NCBI RefSeq assembly: GCF_900177425.1 | Contig: NZ_LT840184.1 | Span: 16,308 to 80,307, forward strand | DNA length: 64,000 bases | Direction of reading: 5' to 3' | From: Paenibacillus uliginis N3/975 | GTDB taxonomy: Bacteria > Bacillota > Bacilli > Paenibacillales > Paenibacillaceae | In this document: positions 17,166 to 25,761 of the stretch, in pieces | How the letters are laid out: the number at the start of each line of letters is the position of its first letter | Numbering within the stretch: position 1 is the stretch's first letter | The notes under the pieces: generated by a model | The model's input: the letters and a program-made list of their open reading frames with translations, nothing else | What the model was told of the DNA's origin: nothing | Database searches by the model: none | Position numbers and translations under genes: made by a program

Positions 17166-17191
17166 TTTTTGATTAATTAGTCAATCAAAAA
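17166..17191. promoter_or_regulatory. Probable TetR operator
   Basis: Arms TTTTTGATT (17166-17174) and AATCAAAAA (17183-17191) form a 9-bp inverted repeat around 8 bases, about 50 bases upstream of the tetR-like start. Confidence 0.5.
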
Positions 17192-17309
17192 AATGAAGGT
17201 CCGACTCTTCATTGCGATGTCTTCGGAAGCGTAGTAATGTTGAGGATATGGAACACATTGCAACATGTATGATTTAAACGAAATGACTAAATTGGAGGCT
17301 GTTATTCCC

Positions 17310-17915
17310 ATGATGAATGTATCTTATATTCCTGATTTTGTTGGTAAGCTTACCATAATGAATGAGCCGTCACATTGGAGCGTGAAAGATGAATCTTTAC
17401 TCGTCCATACACAATCCGAAACGGATTTTTGGCTGAAAACCCATTACGGATTCGAAGTGATGAACGGACATGTCTTTTACGAGTCGATTGAGACGGACTT
17501 CACGGCAGAAGTATCACTTAGTATGCAGCCCGTATCAACCTATGACCAGGCGGGACTGTTCGTCATGGTGTCGGAAACATGTTGGTTGAAGACATCGCTT
17601 GAATATATACCGGACGGTCCATCACACTTGGGGGCCGTCGTCACCAATCATGGATATTCGGATTGGTCCACCCGAAATTACGAGAACGCGCATGTCACGA
17701 AACCTTTAGCATTCCGAGTCGAGCGTAAGCACGGCGATTATACGATCTCGGCCAAGACGCAGGGTAACCCAGATGAGTGGGAGCAGATCCGGATCTCTCA
17801 TTTGCACGAAGACCGGCATCCCAATCCGGTCAAAGTAGGCATCTATTGCTGCAGCCCGACCCCAAATGGCGGTTTCGAGACTCGCTTCTATTCTTTTTCT
17901 ATAGAGAAAAAGTAG
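17310..17915 (+). CDS. DUF1349 family protein (concanavalin-like fold)
   Basis: A 201-residue, apparently cytosolic protein with DUF1349-like segments: WSVKDESLLVHTQSETDFW, YDQAGLFVMVSE, a WLKTSLEY strand, GAVVTNHGYSDWST and a C-terminal KVGIYCCSPT. These fold as a jelly-roll like lectins and glucanases; the function is not established. The ATG at 17310 is chosen because GGAGG lies at 17293-17297; earlier in-frame ATGs lack a site. A GC-rich hairpin follows at 17944-17973. Confidence 0.75.
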   Translation: MMNVSYIPDFVGKLTIMNEPSHWSVKDESLLVHTQSETDFWLKTHYGFEVMNGHVFYESIETDFTAEVSLSMQPVSTYDQAGLFVMVSETCWLKTSLEYIPDGPSHLGAVVTNHGYSDWSTRNYENAHVTKPLAFRVERKHGDYTISAKTQGNPDEWEQIRISHLHEDRHPNPVKVGIYCCSPTPNGGFETRFYSFSIEKK

Positions 17916-17943
17916 CTTGGTGTTTCTAACGCTAAGAACAGTT

Positions 17944-17973
17944 CAGCCCCCGAACGCATATGGTCGGGGGCTG
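17944..17973. terminator. Hairpin downstream of the DUF1349 gene
   Basis: Perfect 10-bp arms CAGCCCCCGA/TCGGGGGCTG. The T-run is weak, so termination efficiency is uncertain. Confidence 0.55.
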
Positions 17974-18134
17974 ATGCTCTCTGCCGGTGAAAATTTAAAG
18001 CTAAAGACTAGGGCGTTTTTTCTTTTGATGGAAAAGCATCCTAAACCCTTTTCAGCATTCATTATTTATATGTAATAATTACAATATAAAACTATTGCCA
18101 TATGAGAGTTGTTGCCCTATAATCCAAGGTAATT

Positions 18135-18153
18135 GATAATAATTCTCATCGAG
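18135..18153. promoter_or_regulatory. Fur-like box at feoA
   Basis: GATAATAATTCTCATCGAG matches about 13 of 19 positions of the Fur consensus, just before the feoA ribosome site. Confidence 0.6.
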
Positions 18154-18162
18154 GTGTTTGAA

Positions 18163-18390
18163 GTGAAACTAGCGGATATAAACATCAATGCACCGGTTAC
18201 GATTGTGGAGTTGGGCTGCAGCAATCAGCTGGTCTGTAGACGGCTTAATGATCTGGGGATCGTCGAGGGCTGTCAGGTTTGCATTAAACAGAGGCTGCCA
18301 TTTGGAGGCCCTATTACGCTAGAGGCTGATGGGCAGTGGATTGCTATTCGCCGCAAGGAAGCTCTTCAGATTGTAGTGGAAGCCGTATGA
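18163..18390 (+). CDS. feoA: Ferrous iron transport protein A
   Basis: A 75-residue SH3-like cytosolic protein with the FeoA core IVELGCSNQLVCRRLNDLG, EGCQVCIKQRLPFGGP and WIAIRRKEAL. FeoA supports the FeoB ferrous iron channel. The start is GTG at 18163-18165 after GAGGTG; a longer N-terminus would run into the Fur box. The stop overlaps the feoB start in an ATGA junction. Confidence 0.9.
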   Translation: MKLADININAPVTIVELGCSNQLVCRRLNDLGIVEGCQVCIKQRLPFGGPITLEADGQWIAIRRKEALQIVVEAV

Positions 18391-20396
18391 GCGAGATTGT
18401 TTTGGCAGGCAACCCGAATACCGGAAAAAGCTCGCTGTTTAACATTTTGACCGGCTCCTATGAATATGTGGGCAACTGGGCCGGAGTTACAGTCGAGAAG
18501 AAGGTTGGACAACTGAAGGCAGGAAAAGGTCAGCTTATCGATCTGCCGGGTCTCTATTCCCTTAATCCTTTATCACATGACGAGGAGGTCGCCTCCCGTT
18601 TTTTGCTAAACGAATCATTTGATTCCATTCTAAACGTGGTGGATGCCTCTCAAATTGAACGAAACCTAAACCTGACATTGCAGCTACTGGAATACGGCAA
18701 GCCCGTTGTCATCGCTTTGAACATGGTGGATGTGGCGAAGCAGCAGGGGATTGAGATAGACATCGAACGATTGTCCGAGCTGCTGAAGACACCCGTCGTT
18801 CCAGTGGTGGCCCGAAGCGGGAAGGGCTGTGATGTACTGCTTCGCATGATTACGGGAGAGTCGTCTGGAAATGCTTGTGAAAAAACGCACATGCTTTCCT
18901 ATGGAGAGCTGTTAGAAAAGGCGTGTACTGAGCTGACTGCCAAGATGCCGGATCATATCGTCTCCCCGCGCTGGATGGCTGTACAGTTTCTGGAGGGGAA
19001 CTCGGTTGTACGCGCCGCGCTGGAGAAGGTGATCGACTCCAAATGGCTGAATCAGTTCTATCAGTCCACGGAGCAGTCCGTTATGGAAGCGTATGGTGGA
19101 AAGAAGCTGTCCCAGTACATCCGCAATAAACGAAGCGATCATATAAAAGAGATCCTCGCACAGTGTCTGACGCGGACAGAAAGACGCAGTAATCTGTCGG
19201 AGCGGATTGATCGGGTCGTTACGAACAAGTATTTAGGCATCCCGATTTTTCTGATGTTTATGTACCTAGCGTTCAAGCTGACGTTTGAATGGCTAGGCAA
19301 CCCGTTATCCGACCTGGTCGATGGGTTCATTAATGGTGCACTGAGGAATGGAACGGAGTGGCTGCTGAATGGTGTTGGAGCTACATCTTTTATTAAAGCG
19401 ATCATATTTGATGGGATTTTTGCCGGTGTCGGTGGAGTCCTCGTATTTGTGCCTCAAATCTTCATCTTGTTCTTGATTATTTCCTTTATCGAGGATTCCG
19501 GTTATATGGCACGGATTGCTTCGGTCATGGACCGGCTGATGGAAGCCGTCGGTTTGAACGGCAAAGCATTCATTCCTTTGATTATCGGTTTTGGATGTAA
19601 TGTACCGGGTATTATGGCGGCCCGGACCATCGAACAGCCGAAGGAAAGACTGCTGACGATTATTCTGTCACCGCTTATGTCTTGCTCGGCCAGATTATCG
19701 GTGTACAGCCTCTTTGTCGGTATCTTTTTCAAGTCCAATCAGGCACTGATTGTCCTGTCGCTGTATGTGATGGGCATTGTGATAGCGCTGCTGCTCGCGA
19801 AGCTATTCTCTTCAACCATTTTGAAGCAGCAGGAGTCCATGTTTGTCGTGGAGCTGCCGCCTTACCGGATTCCGCAGTGGAAGACGCTGGCCCGCAGCAC
19901 CTGGGAGAAGGGAAAAGGCTTTGTACGGAAAGCGGGAACATTCATTTTCGGTGGATCGGTAATCATCTGGCTGCTAAGTTATGCAGGTCCGGGCGGGTTC
20001 GATGTACCGATGAACGAAAGCTTTTTGGCGAAGATCGGCGGAGCGATCGGCTATCTGCTGACACCGCTTGGCTTTGGTACCTGGCAGGCCGGCGCAGCAC
20101 TGATCACGGGGTTTTTGGCGAAGGAAGTGGTCGTATCGACGATGAACATCATTTATTCCGCTCCGGATACAGCGGCACTGCAGGGGCTACTAGCTGGACA
20201 TTTCACGGCGCTTCAGGCCTATTCCTTTATGGCGTTTATCCTACTGTATGTACCTTGTCTTGCTACTGTCGGGGTCATTCGCAAGGAGACGATGTCCGCA
20301 CGCTGGACCTGGTTTTCTATCCTTTACTCGCTGGTGATTGCCTACGGCATTTCTCTGGCTATTGTAACAGTCGGAAGGGCTCTGGGCTTTCATTAA
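18387..20396 (+). CDS. feoB: Ferrous iron transport protein B
   Basis: A 669-residue membrane GTPase that imports Fe(II). The N-terminal G domain has G1 GNPNTGKS (8-15), G3 DLPGLYSL and G4 NMVD. A GDI-like helical region and two Gate domains of membrane helices follow (FVPQIFILFLIISFIEDSGY, GFGCNVPGIMAARTIE, LFVGIFFK, GFLAKEVVVSTM). The start is the ATG overlapping the feoA stop; longer upstream readings lack homology. It is operonic with feoA and the Cys-rich protein below. Confidence 0.95.
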   Translation: MSEIVLAGNPNTGKSSLFNILTGSYEYVGNWAGVTVEKKVGQLKAGKGQLIDLPGLYSLNPLSHDEEVASRFLLNESFDSILNVVDASQIERNLNLTLQLLEYGKPVVIALNMVDVAKQQGIEIDIERLSELLKTPVVPVVARSGKGCDVLLRMITGESSGNACEKTHMLSYGELLEKACTELTAKMPDHIVSPRWMAVQFLEGNSVVRAALEKVIDSKWLNQFYQSTEQSVMEAYGGKKLSQYIRNKRSDHIKEILAQCLTRTERRSNLSERIDRVVTNKYLGIPIFLMFMYLAFKLTFEWLGNPLSDLVDGFINGALRNGTEWLLNGVGATSFIKAIIFDGIFAGVGGVLVFVPQIFILFLIISFIEDSGYMARIASVMDRLMEAVGLNGKAFIPLIIGFGCNVPGIMAARTIEQPKERLLTIILSPLMSCSARLSVYSLFVGIFFKSNQALIVLSLYVMGIVIALLLAKLFSSTILKQQESMFVVELPPYRIPQWKTLARSTWEKGKGFVRKAGTFIFGGSVIIWLLSYAGPGGFDVPMNESFLAKIGGAIGYLLTPLGFGTWQAGAALITGFLAKEVVVSTMNIIYSAPDTAALQGLLAGHFTALQAYSFMAFILLYVPCLATVGVIRKETMSARWTWFSILYSLVIAYGISLAIVTVGRALGFH

Positions 20397-20425
20397 AAGC
20401 TTGTAGAGAAAGGAAGTGATGGGCC

Positions 20426-20623
20426 ATGCTGGCAAGCATCTTGATCGGTGTGCTGATCTTCGGTTATGCCGGATGGACACTGCTCTCTTATGTGAAAAAG
20501 ACGAAAAAAGGAAAATGCGCCGGCTGCTCCATGGCCAAAACATGTGCATCAGCTTGCGATGAGGTGTCTGGTCCACCTGCGACGAATACCCCGTCAGATA
20601 TGGACTTATATAGCAGAGGGTAG
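20426..20623 (+). CDS. FeoB-associated Cys-rich membrane protein
   Basis: A 65-residue protein with one membrane helix (about 3-22) and a short cytosolic tail with four cysteines, KCAGCSMAKTCASACD. Small proteins of this type follow feoB in many Firmicutes and are thought to assist FeoB; the mechanism is unproven. A GAAAGGAAG site precedes it, 29 bases after feoB. Confidence 0.85.
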   Translation: MLASILIGVLIFGYAGWTLLSYVKKTKKGKCAGCSMAKTCASACDEVSGPPATNTPSDMDLYSRG

Positions 20624-20663
20624 CCTATTAGCGATGATAGGAAATCACTTGTCAAACAATGCT

Positions 20664-20717
20664 GAACGTCAGGAATAACCTGTTTTATGGAATAGGTTAT
20701 TCCTGGCGTTCGTTTTT
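20664..20717 (+). terminator. Terminator of the feo operon
   Basis: An 18-bp stem with two imperfect positions (arms 20664-20681 and 20694-20711) is followed by a T-run. Confidence 0.85.
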
Positions 20718-20800
20718 GTCCCTGCAGCTTTTCAGCATAAGTGAGTGAGTTCATTGATGAAGATGATTGCGAAAATACCAAGAAAAATATAGAATTCATT

Positions 20801-20819
20801 GAGAATGATAATCAATTAG
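20801..20819. promoter_or_regulatory. Fur-like box at the AraC-FecB regulator gene
   Basis: GAGAATGATAATCAATTAG matches about 14 of 19 consensus positions with a perfect AATGATAATC core, about 38 bases before the start codon. Confidence 0.65.
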
Positions 20820-20856
20820 GGAAAACGGGGGAATCTTGCCTTTGAAGGAGGATAAG

Positions 20857-22449
20857 ATGTTACGACAGAACAGAGTGTATAGCTTAAAAAAGGGCAGTCA
20901 TATATGTACCGATGTCAGGGAGGAAGCGGAATACGAAACAGAACTGACAGTTCTTTTTATTATTTTATCTGGAGCGGCCGAGATTCAAAGTGGAGACCAA
21001 ATGTTTAACCTTGAGAGCAGCTCGGTGTTGGTCATGAACCCTCAGGAAAAGGTGAAGATCCGAAATATAGGAGGAACAGAACTTATTTATAATGTGTTCT
21101 TTTTTTCAATATATGAGCTGATTGGAGTGTCAGAAAAAGAACTGCGCTATCAACATGTATCGGATTTATTTCCGCACAGTGGTTTGTTTTACAGTCAGGT
21201 TTCAGCAGAGGTGAAAAATATAGCTGCTCAGCTAATCAAAACAGCTGCGGAAGAAGCCGAAAATTCAAAAGCTATTCATATGCTAAATGATTTGATCGCA
21301 AAAATTGAGGATGAATACCTTTCATTGGGGCAGCGTACATTTAGCTCGTCGTTTCATTCCATCTTGCAATATATTTCTTTACATTCTCATCAAGCCTTGT
21401 CTAGGGACGCGGTAGCCAAATACTTTGGTTATCACCCAAATTATTTTTCTGAACGGTTTAAAAAGGAAACAGGTTGGAGCTTCTCTGACTATTTGTCGCA
21501 AATTCGTATGGATAAGGCTAAGGTCTTTTTGCTTGAACATACGCTGACGATTGGGGAGGTTGCGCGTAAAGTAGGTTATCAGGATGGCCTTTATTTGAGT
21601 AGGAAATTCCGTAAGCAGAATGGAATGTCGCCAAGTGAATTCAGGAAAGGAAGAGAATTTGAGCGAATCTTTACCTTTCAGTTTACAGGTGCATTGCTGG
21701 CGACAGGAATAAAGCCGGCTGCAGTTCTCTCATCGTATTCGAATGTCCCTGAGCTGTTAAGAGAGGAAGTAAGCTCATCGATCCAACTAGCTCCGGATAG
21801 ACTGCCTACGATTGAACAATGGCGTGATCTCAAGCCGGATTTAATTATTGCCCCTACTTACTTATATCCGAATCAAAAGATCATCGAGGAGATGGAGTCC
21901 ATAGCACCCATCATGATGCTTGATTGGGATACACATGACCGGTTGGAAGAAGTAAAGATTATCGGACGGATCGTTGGAAGAGAAGCGCAAAGTAACGAGT
22001 GGATTCAGGCATTTGAGGAGAAAGCGGAAAGTGCCCGGAAAATGCTGAAAGGAGCATTACAAGAGGAAGAGACAGTCGGGCTATATGAGTTAAGGGATAA
22101 TGGGAAGGTAGGAATATGGAGATCAACAGCAAGAGGAGCTTACAATCTGTATACCATGTTGAAGCTGACTCCTGCCAAGCGGATTCAAAAGGAAGTACTC
22201 GGGCCCAATAAGCATCTTATCATTTCCGAAAATGAAATTTCTGCGTATGCAGCGGACCATATGTTTGTTGTCATCCATACCGCCATGCAAGCGTCAAGAA
22301 TTGTTGAAACTGAACATTGGCGTCAGCTGCCCGCAGCAAAAAACGGGCAAATCTATCTCTTACGCCTTGAAGATTTTTGGGCCAGTGAAGGTGTAGCTTT
22401 AGAGAAACAACTGGATATTCAAGTGAAATGCATTTTGAACAGATCCTAG
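20857..22449 (+). CDS. AraC-family regulator fused to a FecB-like siderophore-binding domain (Btr-like)
   Basis: The 530-residue protein has no signal peptide. It begins with a cupin-like segment (about 1-110), then an AraC helix-turn-helix (about 165-265, YLSQIRMDKAKVFLLEH, IGEVARKVGYQDGLYLSRKF). The rest (about 275-525) is a periplasmic-binding-protein fold like FecB/FeuA (LATGIKPAAVLSSY, LKPDLIIAPTYLY, IGRIVGREAQSNEWIQAFE). The architecture matches Bacillus subtilis Btr, a cytosolic sensor that activates siderophore uptake when the ferri-siderophore enters. An AAGGAGG site fixes the ATG at 20857. It sits upstream of uptake genes it probably activates. Confidence 0.88.
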   Translation: MLRQNRVYSLKKGSHICTDVREEAEYETELTVLFIILSGAAEIQSGDQMFNLESSSVLVMNPQEKVKIRNIGGTELIYNVFFFSIYELIGVSEKELRYQHVSDLFPHSGLFYSQVSAEVKNIAAQLIKTAAEEAENSKAIHMLNDLIAKIEDEYLSLGQRTFSSSFHSILQYISLHSHQALSRDAVAKYFGYHPNYFSERFKKETGWSFSDYLSQIRMDKAKVFLLEHTLTIGEVARKVGYQDGLYLSRKFRKQNGMSPSEFRKGREFERIFTFQFTGALLATGIKPAAVLSSYSNVPELLREEVSSSIQLAPDRLPTIEQWRDLKPDLIIAPTYLYPNQKIIEEMESIAPIMMLDWDTHDRLEEVKIIGRIVGREAQSNEWIQAFEEKAESARKMLKGALQEEETVGLYELRDNGKVGIWRSTARGAYNLYTMLKLTPAKRIQKEVLGPNKHLIISENEISAYAADHMFVVIHTAMQASRIVETEHWRQLPAAKNGQIYLLRLEDFWASEGVALEKQLDIQVKCILNRS

Positions 22450-22519
22450 ACCTGACATTTGTCCATATTAAATTAGTTATCATTGTCTATGTCCTTTGAT
22501 AAATGCTCTTGCTACAATT

Positions 22520-22538
22520 GAAAATGGTTATCATTATC
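22520..22538. promoter_or_regulatory. Fur-like box at the first siderophore-binding protein gene
   Basis: GAAAATGGTTATCATTATC matches 16 of 19 consensus positions. It covers an upstream in-frame ATG, which argues that translation starts further downstream. Confidence 0.72.
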
Positions 22539-22556
22539 ATTTGGATTATTAGGAGA

Positions 22557-23531
22557 GTGAGGATAATTATAGATATATATAAGAAGAGTTTGGTGCTCCT
22601 GTCTGTTATCTGTCTTGTCGTATTGACAGCCTGCAGCAGTAAAGAGGTTAGTCAAAGTTCAGAGGTTAAATCAGTAGACAATAAGGCTGCTGTTGCTGAA
22701 GGAACGCGTGTCGTACAGACGGTTAATGGAGAGGTGGAGATTCCAGCAAATCCTCAGCGGATTGTGACTCAATCTGGGCTATTAGCTACACTTCTGGCTT
22801 TGGATGTGAAGCCGGTTGGGGCAGAGAGTAGGGATATTAAAAATCCTCATATTCAAGCTTTAGTTGAAGGTGTAGAGAATATTGGTGAAGGAACAGATTA
22901 TGAGAAAATTCTGGAGCTTGAACCAGACTTAATCATTACGCAAATTCATGATGCGGGCAATTATGAGAAGTTATCAAAAATTGCCCCAACCGTTGTATAT
23001 CCATACTTAACGTTTAAGAATGTCAAAGAGGAAGTACAAGAAGTCGGGAAGCTCATTGGAAAAGAAGAGCAAGCGAAGGAATGGGAAACTCAGTTTGACA
23101 CCAGGATGGCAGCGGCTAGAGAAAGAGCTCAGGCAGTCGTCGGGGATCAGACCGTATCACTGATCGGTGCGTTTGAGAAAGATATTTATGTATATGGAGA
23201 TAGTTTGTATCGGGGTGGAGAAGCATTATATCAATATTTGCAACTAACACCGACAGATGCAATTGCTAAAGAGGTCATTGGCAATCCGGATGAATTCCTC
23301 AAAATCTCATATGAAGTGCTTGATGACTATGCAGGGGATTATATTTTTGTAGATGAGTCAAAAGGGGGAAGTTTAAATATCAAGAGCCCCATTTGGAACA
23401 ACCTTAAGGCAGTCAAAAATAAGCAGGTGTTATTCCCAAAACCAGAACGCTTCTGGCCGTATGATCCCATTTCTGTGGCCAATCAAGCGGAGGAATTTGC
23501 CGATATGCTGGAAGGGCTTAAGAAGAAATAG
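22557..23531 (+). CDS. Ferri-siderophore ABC transporter substrate-binding lipoprotein (first)
   Basis: About 325 residues. A lipoprotein signal ends in VVLTACSS with the lipid-modified cysteine, then a FecB-type fold: VEIPANPQRIVTQSG, DVKPVGAESRD, LEPDLIITQIHDA, VGKLIGKEEQAKEWETQF and FVDESKGGS. It captures ferri-siderophore outside the membrane for the FecCD permeases that follow. The start is uncertain: AGGAGAG at 22551-22557 nearly touches the in-frame GTG at 22557, and the next in-frame options are rare start codons. The ATG at 22503 lies upstream of the Fur box and is unlikely. Confidence 0.87.
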   Translation: MRIIIDIYKKSLVLLSVICLVVLTACSSKEVSQSSEVKSVDNKAAVAEGTRVVQTVNGEVEIPANPQRIVTQSGLLATLLALDVKPVGAESRDIKNPHIQALVEGVENIGEGTDYEKILELEPDLIITQIHDAGNYEKLSKIAPTVVYPYLTFKNVKEEVQEVGKLIGKEEQAKEWETQFDTRMAAARERAQAVVGDQTVSLIGAFEKDIYVYGDSLYRGGEALYQYLQLTPTDAIAKEVIGNPDEFLKISYEVLDDYAGDYIFVDESKGGSLNIKSPIWNNLKAVKNKQVLFPKPERFWPYDPISVANQAEEFADMLEGLKKK

Positions 23532-23578
23532 TTTACTCGTATCTAGTTTAAGGGGATCTCTATGCTCTTTTTTTAATT

Positions 23579-23597
23579 GAAAATGATAATCAATTTC
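23579..23597. promoter_or_regulatory. Fur-like box upstream of the permease genes
   Basis: GAAAATGATAATCAATTTC matches 16 of 19 consensus positions, about 37 bases before the first permease start. It suggests a second iron-controlled promoter inside the locus. Confidence 0.65.
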
Positions 23598-23633
23598 AAT
23601 TAAAAATGGATAAATTAAAGTAAAGGTGAATGG

Positions 23634-24695
23634 ATGATGGGAATGACTGCAGTGAAGGTAGATGGAACGGGGATTGAAGCAGAGGAACCTAAGCTCCGTT
23701 CACGTCCGATAGCCGCAACGATCATTATGATAGGTGGAATTGTCGTACTCCTATTTAGTATTGCTCTTTCAATCTCTTTTGGAGCAGCTGATATTAAATT
23801 GTCTGTCGTATGGGATTCTGTTCTTCATTTTAATCCGGATCTTAATGATCATCAGATTATCAGAGAATTGCGGATGCCAAGAGTACTAGGGGCAGCGATG
23901 ATAGGTGCAAGCTTTGCGGTTGCAGGTGCCATTATGCAGGGTATGACAAGAAATCCGCTCGCTGATTCGGGGCTGCTCGGTTTGAATTCAGGTGCCGTAT
24001 TGGTGATGGCGCTGTGCTTCGCCTTTTTTCCAGGGCTCCCGTATACGTATTTAATTCTATTTTCATTTATCGGAGCCGCAGTCGGAGCGGGACTTGTGTT
24101 TGGCGTTGGTTCCATGGCTAAGGGTGGTTTGACACCGCTGCGCCTCATACTTGCTGGTGCAGCAGTCAGTGCGTTGTTCAGTGCCTTAAGTGAAGGGATT
24201 GCTTTATATTTTCGGATCGGGCAGGATCTTGCCTTTTGGTATGCGGGCGGAGTAGCAGGGACGAAATGGGAGCAGTTGAAGATTATGATTCCGTGGGTTG
24301 GAGCTGCGATTCTTGGTGCCATTATGCTTTCCCGATCGATTACGCTGCTTAGTCTTGGTGAGGAGATTGCCTCGGGGTTAGGACAAAAAACAAAACTGGT
24401 TAAGCTTATAGCAACGATTCTGGTGCTGATACTAGCTGGATCGGCCGTTTCCGTTGTTGGTGCAGTCGGATTTGTCGGGCTTATCATTCCACATGTAACC
24501 CGATATTTAGTTGGGGTTGATTACCGCTACATTATTCCATGCTCTGCAGTCCTTGGAGGTCTATTGCTTCTGTGGGCCGATTTAATCGCCAGGATGATTA
24601 ATCCGCCTTATGAAACACCGGTCGGTGCATTAATTGCTTTAATTGGGGTACCGTTCTTCCTCTACCTTGCTCGTAAAGAAAGGAGAGGATTATAA
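23634..24695 (+). CDS. FecCD-family siderophore permease (first)
   Basis: A 353-residue inner-membrane permease with about ten helices. Family signatures are RMPRVLGAAMIGASFAVAGA, MQGMTRNPLADSGLLGLNSG and GFVGLIIPHVTRY, the last near the coupling helix that meets the ATPase. It pairs with the next gene, whose GTG start directly abuts its stop, as in YfiZ/YfhA- or FeuB/FeuC-type systems. An AAGGTG-type site precedes the ATG pair. Confidence 0.92.
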   Translation: MMGMTAVKVDGTGIEAEEPKLRSRPIAATIIMIGGIVVLLFSIALSISFGAADIKLSVVWDSVLHFNPDLNDHQIIRELRMPRVLGAAMIGASFAVAGAIMQGMTRNPLADSGLLGLNSGAVLVMALCFAFFPGLPYTYLILFSFIGAAVGAGLVFGVGSMAKGGLTPLRLILAGAAVSALFSALSEGIALYFRIGQDLAFWYAGGVAGTKWEQLKIMIPWVGAAILGAIMLSRSITLLSLGEEIASGLGQKTKLVKLIATILVLILAGSAVSVVGAVGFVGLIIPHVTRYLVGVDYRYIIPCSAVLGGLLLLWADLIARMINPPYETPVGALIALIGVPFFLYLARKERRGL

Positions 24696-25730
24696 GTGGA
24701 ATTATCTGATTTATCACCTGCCGAATCCAGGAAAAGAAAACGGAGCATAACGACGTTGACCGTCTTTATGGTTTTAATTGTTGTTGCCTTTATTATCAGT
24801 GTGAATACAGGGCATATCCGATTAACACCTATAGAGTTAATTAAAACGTTATTTGGTGGGGGTACGGATAAGCAAGAGCTGATTTTGTTTGAGTTCAGGC
24901 TTCCGCGTATTATCATTTCTGTTCTTGTCGGAGCTTCACTTGCGGTTTCTGGCTGCGTCATGCAGGGGCTTTCCCGAAATGCACTGGCAGACCCCGGAAT
25001 TCTCGGAATTAATGCGGGAGCAGGGCTCGCCGTCATGCTTTACGTTGCTTTTTTCCCAACAGAAACGGTTGGTTCTGTGATGCTCCTGCCGATATTGGCC
25101 TGGTTGGGAGCTGGCTTTGTCGCTGCTTTAATTTATGTCCTATCGCTCAAAAAAGGAGAGGGCTTGTCACCTACCAGACTCTTATTAACGGGTATTGCTG
25201 TGGCTGCAGGTATTAGTGCGGCTACGATTGTGCTGACTATACGTTTCACTCCAGAGCAATATCAGTTTGTTGCAACATGGATGGCGGGAAGCATTTGGGG
25301 TTCAAACTGGAAATTCGTTGGTTCCCTGCTTCCGTTTGTTATTATTCTATTGCCATTTGTATGTTATAAAGCTCGCGTGTTGAATGTATTAAGCCTGGGC
25401 GATCAGATGACGATCGGACTAGGAGCTTCTGTGGAAAAAGAACGCTTGGTTCTTCTCGCAGCAGCGGTTGGATTAGCAGGCTCTTCTGTATCTGTTAGCG
25501 GTGGCATCGGGTTTGTCGGATTGATTGCCCCCCATCTTGTTCGCCGTCTGATCGGTCCGCAGCATCAATTCCTACTTCCAGGATCTGCTCTGGCAGGGGC
25601 GCTGCTCGTTCTGGTTGCGGATACCATTGGGCGCTGGATTATACAACCATCGGAAATTCCAGCAGGTATTGTTGTTGCTGTAATAGGAGCACCTTACTTC
25701 CTATACTTACTTGCTCGTTCAAAAGCTTGA
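24696..25730 (+). CDS. FecCD-family siderophore permease (second)
   Basis: A 344-residue permease with the same layout: RLPRIIISVLVGASLAVSG, MQGLSRNALADPGILGINAG and GFVGLIAPHLVRRLIG. The GTG start abuts the previous stop, with AAAGGAGAGG just inside the previous gene. It is expected to form a heterodimeric channel with the first permease, powered by the FecE-type ATPase at 27.5 kb. Confidence 0.92.
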   Translation: MELSDLSPAESRKRKRSITTLTVFMVLIVVAFIISVNTGHIRLTPIELIKTLFGGGTDKQELILFEFRLPRIIISVLVGASLAVSGCVMQGLSRNALADPGILGINAGAGLAVMLYVAFFPTETVGSVMLLPILAWLGAGFVAALIYVLSLKKGEGLSPTRLLLTGIAVAAGISAATIVLTIRFTPEQYQFVATWMAGSIWGSNWKFVGSLLPFVIILLPFVCYKARVLNVLSLGDQMTIGLGASVEKERLVLLAAAVGLAGSSVSVSGGIGFVGLIAPHLVRRLIGPQHQFLLPGSALAGALLVLVADTIGRWIIQPSEIPAGIVVAVIGAPYFLYLLARSKA

Positions 25731-25761
25731 TGATTCCCAAAGGAGGGAGACCTTACTCCAT

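Noticed and set aside
19682..20419. 245-codon plus-strand frame inside feoB
   Set aside because: It is out of frame with the conserved FeoB gates and its composition is that of a shifted coding frame.
23852..24487. 211-codon minus-strand frame inside the first FecCD permease
   Set aside because: Antisense shadow of a well-conserved permease; no start site signal.
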